64,000 bases of DNA from Rattus norvegicus (GCF_036323735.1 NC_086039.1:156845627-156909626); one strand, 5' to 3'; positions 48,455 to 60,125 are shown, numbered from the stretch's first letter. The notes: generated by a model from the letters alone, not told the origin. Translations and numbers: made by a program.

Positions 48455-48844
48455 TCTCTGCCTTTCTCTAGCCCCCTCAACTCCCCTCCCCATGCCACTA
48501 TACTCTATTCTATACCTGTGGCTGGTACCTCAGGGGAAAGAAAGTCTTCAGCATGGGCCCACAGAGGCACCCCTTCCCCCACACCATACTGCATCTCCAC
48601 CAAACATATCCCTGGCTTCTTTTTCTTTTTCTTTTTTTTTTAATAAAACACAACAACTTTCTGTCTAGCCATTCTTCTGCACTGGGCTGTAACTCTCCTT
48701 GTTCCCTCATTCTTGGGTAGGTAGTTTCCTGCAGCTCTTTCCATGTCCTCTTATGAGAGACTCACAGCCCAGACCAGTGAGACTCCAGCATTGAGCTGGA
48801 GTCAGCAAGCAACAACTGAAGCTAGGACCTTCCCCACCCTATAT

Positions 48845-48935
48845 TTATTTGTTTCAAGAAAGAGTTTCTCTGTGTAGCCCTGGCTGTCCTGAAACTTGCT
48901 CTGTAGACCAGGTTGGCCTCAAACTCACAGATCTG
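48845..48935 (-). mobile_element. B1 SINE fragment
   Basis: GAGTTTCTCTGTGTAGCCCT and AGACCAGGTTGGCCTCAAAC. Confidence 0.85.
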
Positions 48936-49606
48936 TTGGGGTAGAGGACAGGGTATGCCAGCCACACCCTGTAATCGGTAGGGACTGAAGGATGCTGGGA
49001 GAACCTGGTGGCCAGATCCATTTTGATATGTTATATAGGCACTTCAGGCATTTGTCCCAGGGTTCGAGACTTAACATTTTTCATATACAAATGTTTTGCC
49101 TGTGTGTATGTATATGCACCACATTTGTGCTTGATGCTCAGTGCTCACAGAGGTTGGAAGAGTGTATCAGATCCCCTGGAACTGGAGTTCAAGGTAGTTG
49201 TAAGCCACTATGTGTTTGGAATTAAACCTAGGCCATTGACAAAAACAGCAAATGCTCTTAATTCCTAAGACCTCTCCCCTGCCCAATATGGTAGTTTACT
49301 TCAGAATATGAGCTACTACTGTATTTAAGAAAAAGCTGACTTTTCCTATTTGATTTTCTGCATGAACATGACTACTGTTTCAGGAAATTCTTGTCTAGGA
49401 AGAAAAAGTTGCAAACTTACTAAAATCCATCCATTCATCCAAACATTACATTATTCATATTTACCTGGGTAACAACATCCTGCCTTGAACAGATTGCTCA
49501 ATGTGACTTTTCAAGGTCATCTTCAAAGTGGTCACCTTGCTTTATCCCATATCCCCTAAATGAAAGTCCTACCCTAAACCTGTTATGCTTAGAAAAGATA
49601 TATGTG

Positions 49607-49607
49607 T

Positions 49608-49665
<58 letters not shown>

Positions 49666-49870
49666 AGGGCTGCAAAGATGGCTTAGCAGTTAAGGGCACT
49701 GGCTGCTCATGCAGAGGACCTGAGCTCTGTTCCCAGCCACCTACAAGGCAGCTCAAAATCAGTTCTAGTAATTCCTGTTCCAGGGGATCTGCCAACCTCT
49801 TCTGATCTTTTTGAGCACTGCCTATCTGCAATACACACATCAGACAAAAAAAATCATATACATAACATAA
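49607..49870. repeat. (TG)n microsatellite and old B2-like SINE
   Basis: TG run at 49609-49659, then a diverged sense B2-like element from about 49665. Confidence 0.85.
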
Positions 49871-49901
49871 ATAATTTAAAAAATAAAAAAATACACCTTT
49901 T

Positions 49902-50085
49902 GGGCTGGAGAGACAGCTCAGAGGTTAAGAGCACTGGCTGCTCTTCCAGAGGTCCTGAGTTCAAATCCCAGCATCCACATGGTGACTCACAACCATCTGT
50001 AATGGGATCCAATGCCTTCTTCTGGTGTGTCTGAAGACAGCGACAGTGTACTCATATAAATAAAAATTAATAAAAAAATACACCT
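49902..50085 (+). mobile_element. B2 SINE
   Basis: GGCTGGAGAGACAGCTCAGA to an AATAAAAATTAATA tail, flanked by ATACACCTTTT on both sides. Confidence 0.93.
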
Positions 50086-50099
50086 TTTACAAAGTAAAA

Positions 50100-50720
50100 A
50101 GAGGGCTGGGGATGTAAGTTAGAGGCAGAGTACTTTCCTAGCATGCTTAAGATCCTCAGTTAAAGCCTCAATATTACAAAAGAAAACAAAACTATAAACC
50201 TGTAGTGACACTTTGAGAATTCGGGTAGACTTGGTGGCTTATTAGGTAGTAGGAGTTAAAGGTGGCCTACTGTTATAATTGGGAGATCTTAATGCTTTGT
50301 TTTTAGATTTTTAAATTATATTTTTATTTATTTTTGTGTGCATGTATGAGTGAACACAGTCAGAGTACAACTTGTGAGAGTTGGTTATATACTGCTACCT
50401 GAAAATATATTCAGGGTTATATAGTCATGCTTCATCTTGAATTCAATATTTATCTGAAGACAACTTTGAACTTTCCTACTGTCTCTACTTCTCCGGTGCT
50501 GAGATTTCAAATGTCAACACACCTCCATTTAGGTTTTGTTATTGATGTTTGATTTTGTTTTGCTGTTGTTTTTCTTCACAGGGTCTCACTATGTACTTCT
50601 GGATCTCCTGGAACTCACTATATAAATTAGGCTGGCCTCCAACTCAGAAAGATCCACCTGCCTCTGCTTCCTTATTGCTAAGATTAAATGGTGTACCACA
50701 ACACCCAACCAAGTTTCTTA
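50100..50720. mobile_element. Degenerate ID-like, R4-like and B1 fragments
   Basis: ID-like relic at 50103-50180 (+), R4-like sequence at about 50320-50440, antisense B1 at 50570-50715. Confidence 0.6.
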
Positions 50721-51504
50721 ATTTTGTAATCTGAAATGAACATTATTTCCTAGTCCTGGGTTCAACAATACTGGGATCAAACACATCTTGCCTCCACAAC
50801 CAACAATCCTGGGACCTCGTAATCTTTCTTTCCCTTTCCTGATGTCAAACTGATAGACTAGCTTGACTCCATTTTAAGATTATGCATATATAAATATGTA
50901 TATATATATGATAAGGTCAAAATAAGCTCATTTGATCAGGTCTTGACTCATCTGCTGGAATTTAACATGTTCCATATGCTATACCCTGACCTCCATCCTA
51001 ATAAATTGAGATGTTTTACCAAATAATTTTGAAATGTTCAGTCAAGTTCCTATGGAACCCAAAGCCCTTGCAAACTCCCTAGCCTTGTGGTTTGGAGATT
51101 AATACAAACCCCAACTTTTTCTGTGTTCAATGCTATTTTTTCAAACCCCTCTTTAGGGAGATAGCTTTGACAGAAACTGAAACTTGCATAATTTGACCTA
51201 AGGCTTTAGGTAATGGCCTTTACTTTCTTTTGGTGGGATTAATAAAACAATACTGGGAAATAGCAAATTAGTTTCAGGGGTCAGGAAATTCTTCTGGAGA
51301 AAAGTAAGGCTTAGGTGGACCAATCTAAAACTCTTCTGTTAGAAGTGCCACCTCTCTCAGGTCTCACCCATCTCAAAATCCCACCTACTTCTCAAAAACT
51401 TTTGGCAGTTCCTAGCATGATTTCCTCAGCTATAAATTGTGTTCTCTTCAATGGATGTGAGTCCAATAAGCTCAACCATTTGGCTTCATCTGTAGATCTT
51501 CCTT
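50721..51504. other. Unique intergenic sequence
   Basis: No repeat recognised apart from a short ATAT-rich tract near 50885-50910. Confidence 0.5.
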
Positions 51505-51690
51505 TTTTTAATATTTATTCTTATTTTATGTGCATTGGTATTTTGTCTGTTTGTATTTCTGTGTGAGGGGATGTCAGATCCCAGAGTTATAAACAGTTGT
51601 GAGTTGTCATGTAGCTGGTGGTAATTGAACCTGGGTCCCCTAGAAGAACAGTCAGTGCTCTTAACCACTAAGCTAACTCTTCATCCCCTG
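51505..51690 (-). mobile_element. B2 SINE (antisense, diverged)
   Basis: ATATTTATTCTTATTTTATGTGC at one end, ACCACTAAGCTAACTCTTCA at the other. Confidence 0.8.
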
Positions 51691-52004
51691 TAGGCTTTTT
51701 CATTTTGGAGGGTCTACAGTCAAGGCCTCAGTTGGGAATAGGGGGTTGGGCAGATCCTCTTCAGCATCTCTTAGTGGCTCTGCTAGCTATTAATAATAGA
51801 ATCAAAATTTAGCCAAGTACAGAAGAGGGTCCAAAGCTACCTGATGACACAGTCCGCGCAGATGCAGCACAGGGCCTCTCAGAAATGGGAGAGACACATC
51901 TCTTGCTTAAGCGAAAGCAATGTAAAAACAATATGTTCTTCAAGCTCAGGCCTGAAATCCCAAAATTAAAAAGGTTTAGGGACAATTGTTAAGACTTGGA
52001 GACC

Positions 52005-52105
52005 GGGGTTGGGGATTTAGCTCAGTGGCAGAGCGCTTGCCTAGAAAGCGCAAGGCCCTGGGTTCGGTCCCCAGCTCCGAAAAAAAAGAAAAAAGAAAAA
52101 AAAAA
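52005..52105 (+). mobile_element. ID element inside a B1-like SINE
   Basis: Flanked by AAGACTTGGAGACC on both sides; the host sequence continues as a B1-like element. Confidence 0.95.
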
Positions 52106-52299
52106 GACTTGGAGACCAGCCTACCTGGGATACAGAATGAGACCCTTTTTTAAGGAAGCAAAAAAAAAAAAAAAAAAAAAACAAAAAAACAGAAAAAGCA
52201 AATATACTAAAAAAGGTTCCTGTTCCTTGGACCCTGGAGAAGCCCTTAACAGGTACATGTTTGGTTATGGCTTTTGCTGTATTCTGTTTTTCCTCTGCT

Positions 52300-52660
52300 T
52301 CTCCCTGGCCCTTCTCCACACTGAGTCTGGCTGTGTTTCCTAGGCTGGTGTCTAAATTCTGACTCAATTCATCTGCCTGCTTCAGCCTCCTAGGTTGCTG
52401 CTACTACAGGCAGGTACCTCTATGCCAGGCTTGTATAGATTCTCATGACTTTGAAGTTTCCTATTTTTCATAGAAAACTGTTTAGTTAATGCAGGCTTTT
52501 GGATGTATTGGTATAAAGTTACAATGTATTTACATTTCTTTTGTTTTCTTTTTGGTGAGGCATGTCTAATATAGTTGAGGCTAGTCTTGAACTCCTTCTA
52601 CATTCCAAATGTTGGGATTATAGGCATTCACTGACATAGATGGCTATGGTTTAATATTTT
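52300..52660 (-). mobile_element. B1/B4-like fragments
   Basis: Antisense pieces at about 52300-52435 and 52550-52660. Confidence 0.55.
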
Positions 52661-52837
52661 CATTTAAAAATTGTTGTGAGCCACCATGTGGGTGTTGAGA
52701 ACTGAACCAAGGTAAATCCTCTTATGATACTTTAAAAAAGCCACTCATGTTTTCTAAGGGACAGGAGTGTCACTTAGTGTCAGAGTGTATGCTTAACATG
52801 TATAGAATACAGGGTTCAATCTCCAGCACCAAAACTT

Positions 52838-53013
52838 TTTTTAAAGACTTATTTTATTCATATACTCATATGTAGCTGTCTTCAGACACACCAGGAGAGG
52901 GCATCAGATTCTATTACAGATGGTTGTGAGCCACCATGTGGTTGCTGGGATTTGAACTCAGGACCTCTGGAAGAGCAGTCAGTGCTCCTAACCGCTGAGC
53001 CATCTCTCCAGCC
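52838..53013 (-). mobile_element. B2 SINE inside an ID-like relic
   Basis: Target duplication CCAGCACCAAAACTTT occurs at about 52822 and 53014. The host is a degenerate ID-like element at 52750-52837. Confidence 0.93.
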
Positions 53014-53421
53014 CAGCACCAAAACTTTAAACATATTTTCTGCAGAAGAGTATCGGGCTGACAGATACACATAGAGAACTATATCTAACAGAGGCTACAC
53101 ATTCTTTTCAAACACACATGAATAGGAAAATATCATGTGGTAGACCATAAAGAAAAGGCCAATAAATTGTAAGAAGTGGAAATTTGATAGCATTCCTGAC
53201 CAAAATATGAAGAAAAGATAATAAATAATCCCTCTTTGGAAAACCTCCTACTGAAAATGGAAACATCTCCCTTGTAAGTGAATCTCTGCAGACACTAGGC
53301 ATGAATGTGGTACATATACATACACATAAAACAAAAATAAATTAATCAAAAATAAAGAAATAAATAATTATGAAGTACAGCAAAGTGTTTTAAAGCCAGA
53401 TATGCAGGCCAGGCTGGAGGG

Positions 53422-53535
53422 TTTTTTTTTTGTTTTTGTTTTTGTTTTTGTTTTTGTTTTCGGAGCTGGGGACCGAACCCAGGGCCTTGCACTTGCTAGG
53501 CAAGCGCTCTACAACTGAGCCAAATCCGCAACCCC
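53422..53535 (-). mobile_element. ID element with (CAAAAA)n tail
   Basis: Antisense ID whose tail is a regular TTTTTG repeat. Confidence 0.93.
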
Positions 53536-53774
53536 AGGCCAGAGTTGTTAAACATTAGTTTTTATGTAGAAAGTATCAATGACATGTTACCAATCAGAAG
53601 AGAATATTTTAACATATATGCATAGACCAGGATTATGGACCAGAAAATATGGAAAGAATTAGACCCATCAATAAGAAGAAAGTGTATACTAAGGAAAATT
53701 AGACTAAGGGTTAAGTGTGTAATAAAAGGCCAGTGAAGACAATGAAAGGGACCCGGGTGTAACTTTAATTATTT

Positions 53775-54425
53775 TAAACCTTATTTTTAATGATGGTCCT
53801 TAAACTCTTTAACCTCCCTTGTAGCCACCAGAGGTAGTGGAAAAGAAAGGGTATGGGGGAAGTGAACATGTTTAGGAAGGTTCTTTGCAGCAACTCCCAT
53901 CTGTGTTGTCAGGAAATCAGCTGTTCAGTTCATAGGTCAGCAGCAGCAGCTCAATTCACTCGCAAATACTTCATGGATACACCAGCAGTCTAGTTCAGTA
54001 GAGTCTGAATAGCAGACAGGAATCAACAGCAGTGGCACTACCTAGCAGAGACAGCCAGGCCTCAGCTTCAGCAGGAGTCAGTATGAGGAACCCAGAAGGA
54101 CACCTCTCTCACTCTGCCAATCATCCTGAGTCCTTGGATGCTCTCACTTTGTGTGACTCTCTCACTCTGCTAATCATCCCAAGTCCGAAGAAGCAGCAAG
54201 AACATTAGAATTTTTTTGGTGCATTTCTCTCTATAGAGTCCCAACAAATGCAGCTCAACTACACAATGTAAGGCAGACCAATACTTGCATGCTCTTAGCA
54301 AAGAATCCTTCCTTCATCACATGTCTTTTCACCTGTTTGCTTTAGCAGGACATCCTCCCCGCAGTCTGCCTTAGCCTGTGTCTGCTTCAGGAAAACACTC
54401 CAAGGAACCCTTAGGTTTCTATTTC
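53775..54425 (+). repeat. LTR-like repeat R1, plus-strand copy
   Basis: About 650 bp, nearly the full R1 order: GGTCCTTAAACTCTTTAACC, CACCAGAGGTAGTGGAAAAG, GGCACTACCTAGCAGAGACA, TCATCACATGTCTTTTCA. Confidence 0.7.
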
Positions 54426-54674
54426 ACCTGGGAAAGTAGCTCAATTCAGAAAGTGCTTCCTGACAGCTGCACAAGGCCCTGGGTTTGAACCTCAGCCTGA
54501 ACAAACCAGGTGTGGCAACGAAAAGCACTCTCAAAATGCAGGAAAATTAGAACTTCAAAATCACCCTCAGCTTCATAGGAAGCTAGAGGCCAACCTGGGT
54601 AATAAGGAAACTGTTTCTCAAAACAACAACCAAAAAGGCAAGGATATATGAAAATGCCACAAGGAAACCTGCTG

Positions 54675-54850
54675 ATTGTTTATTTATTTATTTATTTATT
54701 TATTTATCTATTCACTTATTTATATTTGAGACAAGATTTCTCTGTGCAGCCCTGACAGTCCTGGAACTCCCTCTGTAGACCACCAGGCTGGCCTTGAACT
54801 TACAGGGATCTACCTGCCTCTGCCTTGAGAGTGTTGGGATTAAAGGAAAG
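54675..54850. mobile_element. (TTTA)n tail and antisense B1
   Basis: TTTA run at 54678-54710 followed by a B1 in reverse orientation to 54850. Confidence 0.88.
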
Positions 54851-54899
54851 TTACTATGCCCACTTACATCTCCTATTTTGTAAGCTAATTAAAGGAGTG

Positions 54900-54995
54900 G
54901 AAGAAGGAAACCTAGGTAGGGATGAAGGGAAGGAAAGAGAGAGGAGAGGTAGGGAGGGAGAAATGGGAAGGGGAAAGGGGAGGGAGAGGGAAAGC
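54900..54995. repeat. Purine-only tract
   Basis: Nearly uninterrupted A/G (GGAAGGGA-type) sequence on the plus strand. Confidence 0.85.
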
Positions 54996-55036
54996 TCAAA
55001 CCTCTGACAACATGCAAATAAGTAACAACAATGTGC

Positions 55037-55336
55037 CAGAGCTTCCAGGGACTAAGCCACTACCTAAAGACTATACATGGACTGACCCTGGACTCTGACC
55101 TCATATGTAGCAATGAATATCCTAGTAAGAGCACCAGTGGAAGGGGAAGCCCTAGGTCCTGCTAAGACTGAACCCCCAGTGAACTAGACTATGGGGGGGA
55201 GGGCGGCAATGGGGGGAGGGTTGGGAGGGGAACACCCATAAGGAAGGGGAGGGGGGAGGGGGATGTTTGCCCGGAAACCGGGAAAGGGAATAACACTCGA
55301 AATGTACATAAGAAATACTCAAGTTAATAAAAAAAA
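55037..55336 (+). mobile_element. Short 5'-truncated L1 (300 bp)
   Basis: Only the 3' UTR end, nearly identical to the end of the 37770-39250 copy. A perfect 17-bp target duplication, AAGTAACAACAATGTGC, lies at 55020-55036 and 55337-55353. It looks recent. Confidence 0.96.
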
Positions 55337-55774
55337 AAGTAACAACAATGTGCTTTTTAACGTTCTAGATTTGCAAAGGTGACCCTTTTGCTAATGTCTA
55401 AGCTTTAGAGGTCACTATGGCTACATGTACTATGAGCCAGCATTCTCTTTCCTAAACATATACTTGTTCTAGACAGTAAAAGAAAGCAGGCAACATGGTG
55501 GCAGCATGTGAGTTGCTTCTGACCCAGGCTGGCTTCACTGCTGCAGTCTTGCTGTCTTGCTCAATGGTTGCCTTAGAAACAAGCTGAGGAGAGGGGGGAG
55601 TCAGTTATCTCCCGCAGCCATTAAAGCAGTGACTCAGCAGAAAACCCAATCCAAAAGGGAGACTTCCAGTCACTGTTTTTGCCTGACTTTAATTCTCTCT
55701 GAGAAAAAAAAAAAAAAACAGTGAGGGCATATTTCCAGTGCCACAGCTGCAGTCTTAACGATATGATATTTTAA

Positions 55775-56110
55775 AACTGTTTATTGGTTATTTTGTTTAC
55801 TTACAATTCAAATATCCCCCTTCCTCTCCGAAAACCCTCCATTCCACCCGCTTCTTCTGCCTCCATGAGGGTGCTCCCCCACCCACCCACTCCCTCCCAG
55901 CTCCCCCGCCCTGACATTCCCCTACATTGGGAGGAGGGGGGAGTCCACCCTTGGCAGGACCAAGGGTTTCATCGCACATTGATGCCAGACAATGCCATCC
56001 TCTGCTACATATGCGGCTGGAGCCATGGGTCCCCCTATGTGTACTCTTTGGTTGGTGGTTTAGTCCCTGGGAGCTCTGGGCGGGGGTCTGGTTGGTTGAT
56101 ATTGTTTTTC
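55775..56110 (-). mobile_element. Older L1 3' UTR fragment
   Basis: Antisense L1-type 3' end, diverged, with CTTGGCAGGACCAAGGGTTT and TAGTCCCTGGGAGCTCTGG. Confidence 0.75.
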
Positions 56111-56384
56111 TCCCTAAGGCGTTTATTTTTAAAAATGAATAAATGTGGTACAAAGATGCAATCCTTCCCTTCTGTTTTCTAAGTGAGCAGAGTAGCTTCT
56201 CTCCCCTGTCCCCATAGATTAACAGCCCCTTCCAGGGCCAGACTGTCCTTATCTCTACTTAATGTGCAACCTCTACTGACTACAGCTTCATTCTAAACCT
56301 TGCTGTTGACAGTGTAAAACAAGCTTTTTTTTTTTTAAAGACAGTTCCAACAACTGGTGTCCTATAAACCAGAGCAAGACTCTT

Positions 56385-56580
56385 TTTAGAAAAGAGGAGG
56401 AAGAGGAGGACAACGATGAGCAAGATGAGAAAGAGGAAGAGGAGGGAGGGGAGGAGGAGGGGGAGGAGGAGGAGGAAGAGGAGGAGGAAGAGGAAGAAGA
56501 AGAAGAAGAAGAAGAAGAAGAAGAAGAAGAAGAAGAAGAAGAAGAAGAAGAAGAAGAAGAAGAAGAAGAAGAAGAAGAAA
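56385..56580. repeat. GAA/GGA purine repeat with long pure (GAA)n
   Basis: About 195 bp of A/G: mixed GAG/GGA units, then a pure (GAA/AAG) run from about 56495 to 56580 (roughly 28 units). Confidence 0.97.
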
Positions 56581-56881
56581 TAAAACATTACTAATTAGCT
56601 AAGTTATCAGTCATATTTTAACTCAGGAAGCCAGATGAGTTGGTGCAGGAGAACTGGGAGTGTTTTAAGGCCAGCTTTGACCAACTCTGTCTCAAACAAA
56701 AAACCAAACCTAAACCCTAGGAATAAACAATTCAACTGAAAAACTATGGGACACAGGTTTGATTCAATGTTGTTCTGCTTTGACTGGGGCCAGACCTGTC
56801 TTGGAGGAGGGTAAACCAAAGGGAGTTTAACATCTGAGATGGGAAGGACAAAGATTAGTTTTGGGAAGTGATCCTTTGTAG

Positions 56882-57317
56882 TGAGAATTCTGGAATTTTG
56901 GTTTCTTAAAAAAAAAAAAAAACAGAAATATTATAAGAATATGCTTTTGTTTTAATCCCAGCGTAGGGATCTGGGGGGTGCTTGGAACTATCCTCAGTGT
57001 CTGACTATGATTTATCTCATGCTCTAGCAGGGCATGGTTTTGCCAGCTGCAAGATAGTTTCTGCAATTGTGTCACATTTGGCATTCTGGGAACTTTTCAG
57101 AGGGCATATAAATGCTAGAGGACCATAGGCAGGGTTGGGGGTTGGTGGTCATTTGGTGGGGGTTGGTTGCAGTTTGTTAGTAGTCGTTCTCAAAGTAAAA
57201 ACAAAAGGAAAGGGTTGGGGATTTAGCTCAGTGGTAGAGTGCTTGCCTAACAAGTGCAAGGCCCTGGGTTCGGTCCCCAGCTCCGAAAAGAAAAAAAAAA
57301 AGGAAAGAAATTAGACT

Positions 57318-57375
<58 letters not shown>

Positions 57376-57468
57376 CCCTTCTTTCTCTCCTACCTGGTGA
57401 TAGGGGGTGAAATAGGGGAAGATAAAGGATGGGGAAAAGAGCCCACAAAGCAGCAAAGGCCAGCTACA
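56882..57468 (+). mobile_element. Solo LTR, copy A
   Basis: TG...CA element of the same family as copy C. An ID interrupts it (57212-57300), followed by a (CT) run at 57320-57372. No retroviral coding sequence adjoins it. Confidence 0.75.
57212..57300 (+). mobile_element. ID element inside LTR A
   Basis: Flanked by AAAAGGAAAG-type duplication; core intact. Confidence 0.94.
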
Positions 57469-57637
57469 AGCAAAGACGAAATGAAAGAACTTAGATTCAG
57501 AGATTTCTATCTCTTTCTTTCCTCTCTCTATCCTTTATGTCCCATCTAGTGATGGGGGTGAAACCGGAGGTGGGGTGGAGGTGGGGGGTTGATACAAGAT
57601 GGGCAAAAGAACCAACAAAGTACTAAAGATCGACTAT
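57469..57637 (+). repeat. Tandem duplicate of the LTR A 3' segment
   Basis: Repeats the order of 57301-57468: an AACTTAGATTCAGAGA start, a CT-rich part, GTGATGGGGGTGAAA, GATGGGCAAAAGAACCAACA and an AAGTACTAAAG end. It is more diverged than LTRs A and B are from each other. Confidence 0.65.
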
Positions 57638-57799
57638 AATCCTTGCTTCACATAAATATCAACTCAAGTATGACATGAACCACTGCTACCTTCTATCAGG
57701 GTGATCACAGTGGCCTAGGTTATAGTGCAGGCCTAAGAGATTTGAGAGTTTAAAGGGAGAAATGCAGAATTTGGAGGAAAATAAAAATGTTTATTAGTT

Positions 57800-57879
57800 A
57801 CTTCTGTTTTTATCACAAAATACCAGACAAAAAAATTAACTTAATGAAGCAGCATTTTTGTGGCTCATGGTTTAAGGTT

Positions 57880-57938
<59 letters not shown>

Positions 57939-58140
57939 ACCTCCCTCTACCTTCTTCTCTTTCCCCTCCCCTTTTTATTCAGTGTAGGATGCCATTTCTT
58001 GGAATGGTATCACCTCCATCTACATGTCTTCTCTCCTTAGTTGAACCTCTGTGGTAACATCCTCACAGTCACTTCTAGAAGTGTGTCTCCTATATGATCT
58101 TGAATCCTATCAAACTGGCAATAAACATCAACCATCACAA
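57800..58140 (+). repeat. R2-like repeat with (CT)n
   Basis: R2-type wording (ATCACAAAATACCAGACAAA) interrupted by a (CT) run at 57880-57935. Confidence 0.5.
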
Positions 58141-58960
58141 GGAATTTCCTTGTTATTTGGTATTGGAATAAGAGGAACCTTAGTAACTTCTACAGACTTT
58201 TTTTTCTTCAGGAGATCAAACCACGGCCATACACAAGCTTCACCATTGCTATACCCACAGACTTCTGATTCTGGACACAGTAGAGTACTTTACACTAGTT
58301 TAACACTGAAAAAGCTATAGGATATTGTTTTTCTTTCCTTTGTGTGTATAAAGGGGGTGTTGACATAGGAGTCTGCTGTATACCTCAGGCTGACCTTAAA
58401 CTCCAACAATTCTGACTCAACTTCCTGGGCATGAGCTAGGAAGTGCCCTTTCTAGCATGGCACTGGGCTTTTTGTTGTTTTGTTTCCAAACAGGGTCTCA
58501 TGAAGTTCAGATGCCCTCAAACTTGTTTTGTAGCCAAGGATGACCTTGAACTCCTTCCTGATCCTCTACCTCTCAAGAGCTTGGATTACAAGTGAGTGTC
58601 ACCAAGCCTGGCCAGGATATTATCTCTTGAACTGCGGGCACTGGATAACAAATATTAATAAGGTGTAAAGTGCTTATTTCTCCAAAGGCAAAAGGAAAAG
58701 TTGGAAACAGTATTTGTAGAGGCACTAGTTGAGACTTTCCCCAAACATATCAAAACCACAGATTCCAACCACTAAGTATGAGAACCACACTTAGTCACAT
58801 CACAGTTTAACTACTAAAAATCAAAGATAAGGAACTATTTAAAGTAGCTTGAAGGAAAGGATCTAATGTTTTAAGAGAAATAATGGAAGGTAATAGATGT
58901 CTTTAAATATGCTGAAAAACTACCAATCTAGATTTCTAGAAAATACTCTTTAAAAATGAA
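58141..58960. other. Mostly unique DNA with one B1/B4-like fragment
   Basis: An antisense SINE-like stretch at about 58480-58610; nothing else recognised. Confidence 0.5.
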
Positions 58961-58964
58961 AGCA

Positions 58965-59066
58965 GGGGCTGGGGATTTAGCTCAGTGGTAGAGCGCTTGC
59001 CTAGGAAGCGCAAGGCCCTGGGTTCGGTCCCCAGCTCCGAAAAAAAGAACCAAAAAAAAAAAAAAA
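58965..59066 (+). mobile_element. ID element with GAACC tail
   Basis: Sense ID, tail A7-GAACC-A14. AAAATGAAAGCA flanks both sides. Confidence 0.95.
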
Positions 59067-59155
59067 TGAAAGCAAACACGTGGTGGTGCATGCTCACAAT
59101 CCTGGCACTCCAGAGGCCAAGGCAGAAAGATCAGGAGTTCAAGGTCAACCTCCAC

Positions 59156-59251
59156 TGTAGCTGGCCTTTGTTACTTTGTGAGTTCTTCTTTTTCCCACCC
59201 ATTACCTTCCCCTATTTCACCCCTAATCACCAAATAGGAGAAAAAGAATAG

Positions 59252-59327
<76 letters not shown>

Positions 59328-59771
59328 AGTCTAATTTCTTTCATTTTGTTTTTACTTTGAGAACGACCATTAACAAACTGCAACCAACCCCCACCAAATG
59401 ACCACCAACCCCCAACCCTGCCTATGGTCCTCTAGCATTTATATGCCCTCTGAAAAGTTCCCAGAATGCCAAATGTGACACAATTGCAGAAACTATCTTG
59501 CAGCTGGCAAAACCATGCCCTGCTAGAGCATGAGGCAAATCATAGTCAGCTACTGAGACAGTCTGAAGTAGCCCCAGGTCCCTACAGCTGGGATTAAAAC
59601 AAAAGCATATTCTTATAATATTTCTGTTTTTTTTTTTTTTTTGGTTCTTTTTTTCAGAGCTGGGGACCGAACCCAGGGCCTTGCGCTTCCTAGGCAAGTG
59701 CTCTACCACTGAGCTAAATCCCCAACCCCTTCTGTTTTTTTTTTAAAGAAACCAAAATTCCAGAATTCTCA
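59156..59771 (-). mobile_element. Solo LTR, copy B
   Basis: Antisense, TG...CA, close to copy A. Contains a (GA) run at 59254-59322 corresponding to the (CT) run of copy A, and an ID at 59626-59729. It lies 1.7 kb from A in inverted orientation. Confidence 0.75.
59626..59729 (-). mobile_element. ID element inside LTR B
   Basis: Antisense ID with the GAACC-type tail. A short TTCTG duplication lies at both ends. Confidence 0.93.
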
Positions 59772-59949
59772 CAACACTCTACTATATAGGTAGTTCAAAG
59801 CAGATTGGGCTACTTAAGACCCTATTTCACTAGGCAGTTGTGGACAGAACCTGAAGAGTTGAGGTCAACCTCTAATAATCCCATACACACATGGATGCAT
59901 GCTACATATACGCATGCACCTGTAACACCAAGTACACAAGGCCGCTGAG

Positions 59950-60125
59950 CTATATACTTTTTTGTCTTCAAATATTATCTTATTAGGTAAGTATGATGTT
60001 TCACACCTGTAATCCTAACACTTGGGAATGGAGGCAGAAGGATTAGAATTACAAGGTCATATTTAGCTACATATGGACTTCAAGGACAGCCTAGAGGCCT
60101 GTTCCAAAACAAAACATTCTATGTA
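59950..60125 (+). mobile_element. B1-like SINE
   Basis: TGTTTCACACCTGTAATCCT with a B1 body; diverged. Confidence 0.65.

Larger units (their letters stand above)
47935..48665 (+). repeat. Unassigned element split by two B2 SINEs
   Basis: Left part 47935-47984, middle 48165-48262 and right part 48455-48665 form a pyrimidine-rich element ending TTTAATAAAACACAACAAC. GAGCTGCTT / GGCTGCTTG flank the first B2. Confidence 0.5.

Noticed and set aside
56280..56588. 102-codon Phe/Leu-rich minus-strand ORF
   Set aside because: Translation of the GAA/TTC microsatellite.
57247..59383. Several Ser-Leu or Arg-Glu repeat ORFs
   Set aside because: They are the CT/GA microsatellites inside LTRs A and B and the R2-like repeat.
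21302..59729. tRNA genes at the ID elements
   Set aside because: The bodies have tRNA-like A and B boxes but lack a proper cloverleaf and end in A tails with target duplications, so they are SINE copies.
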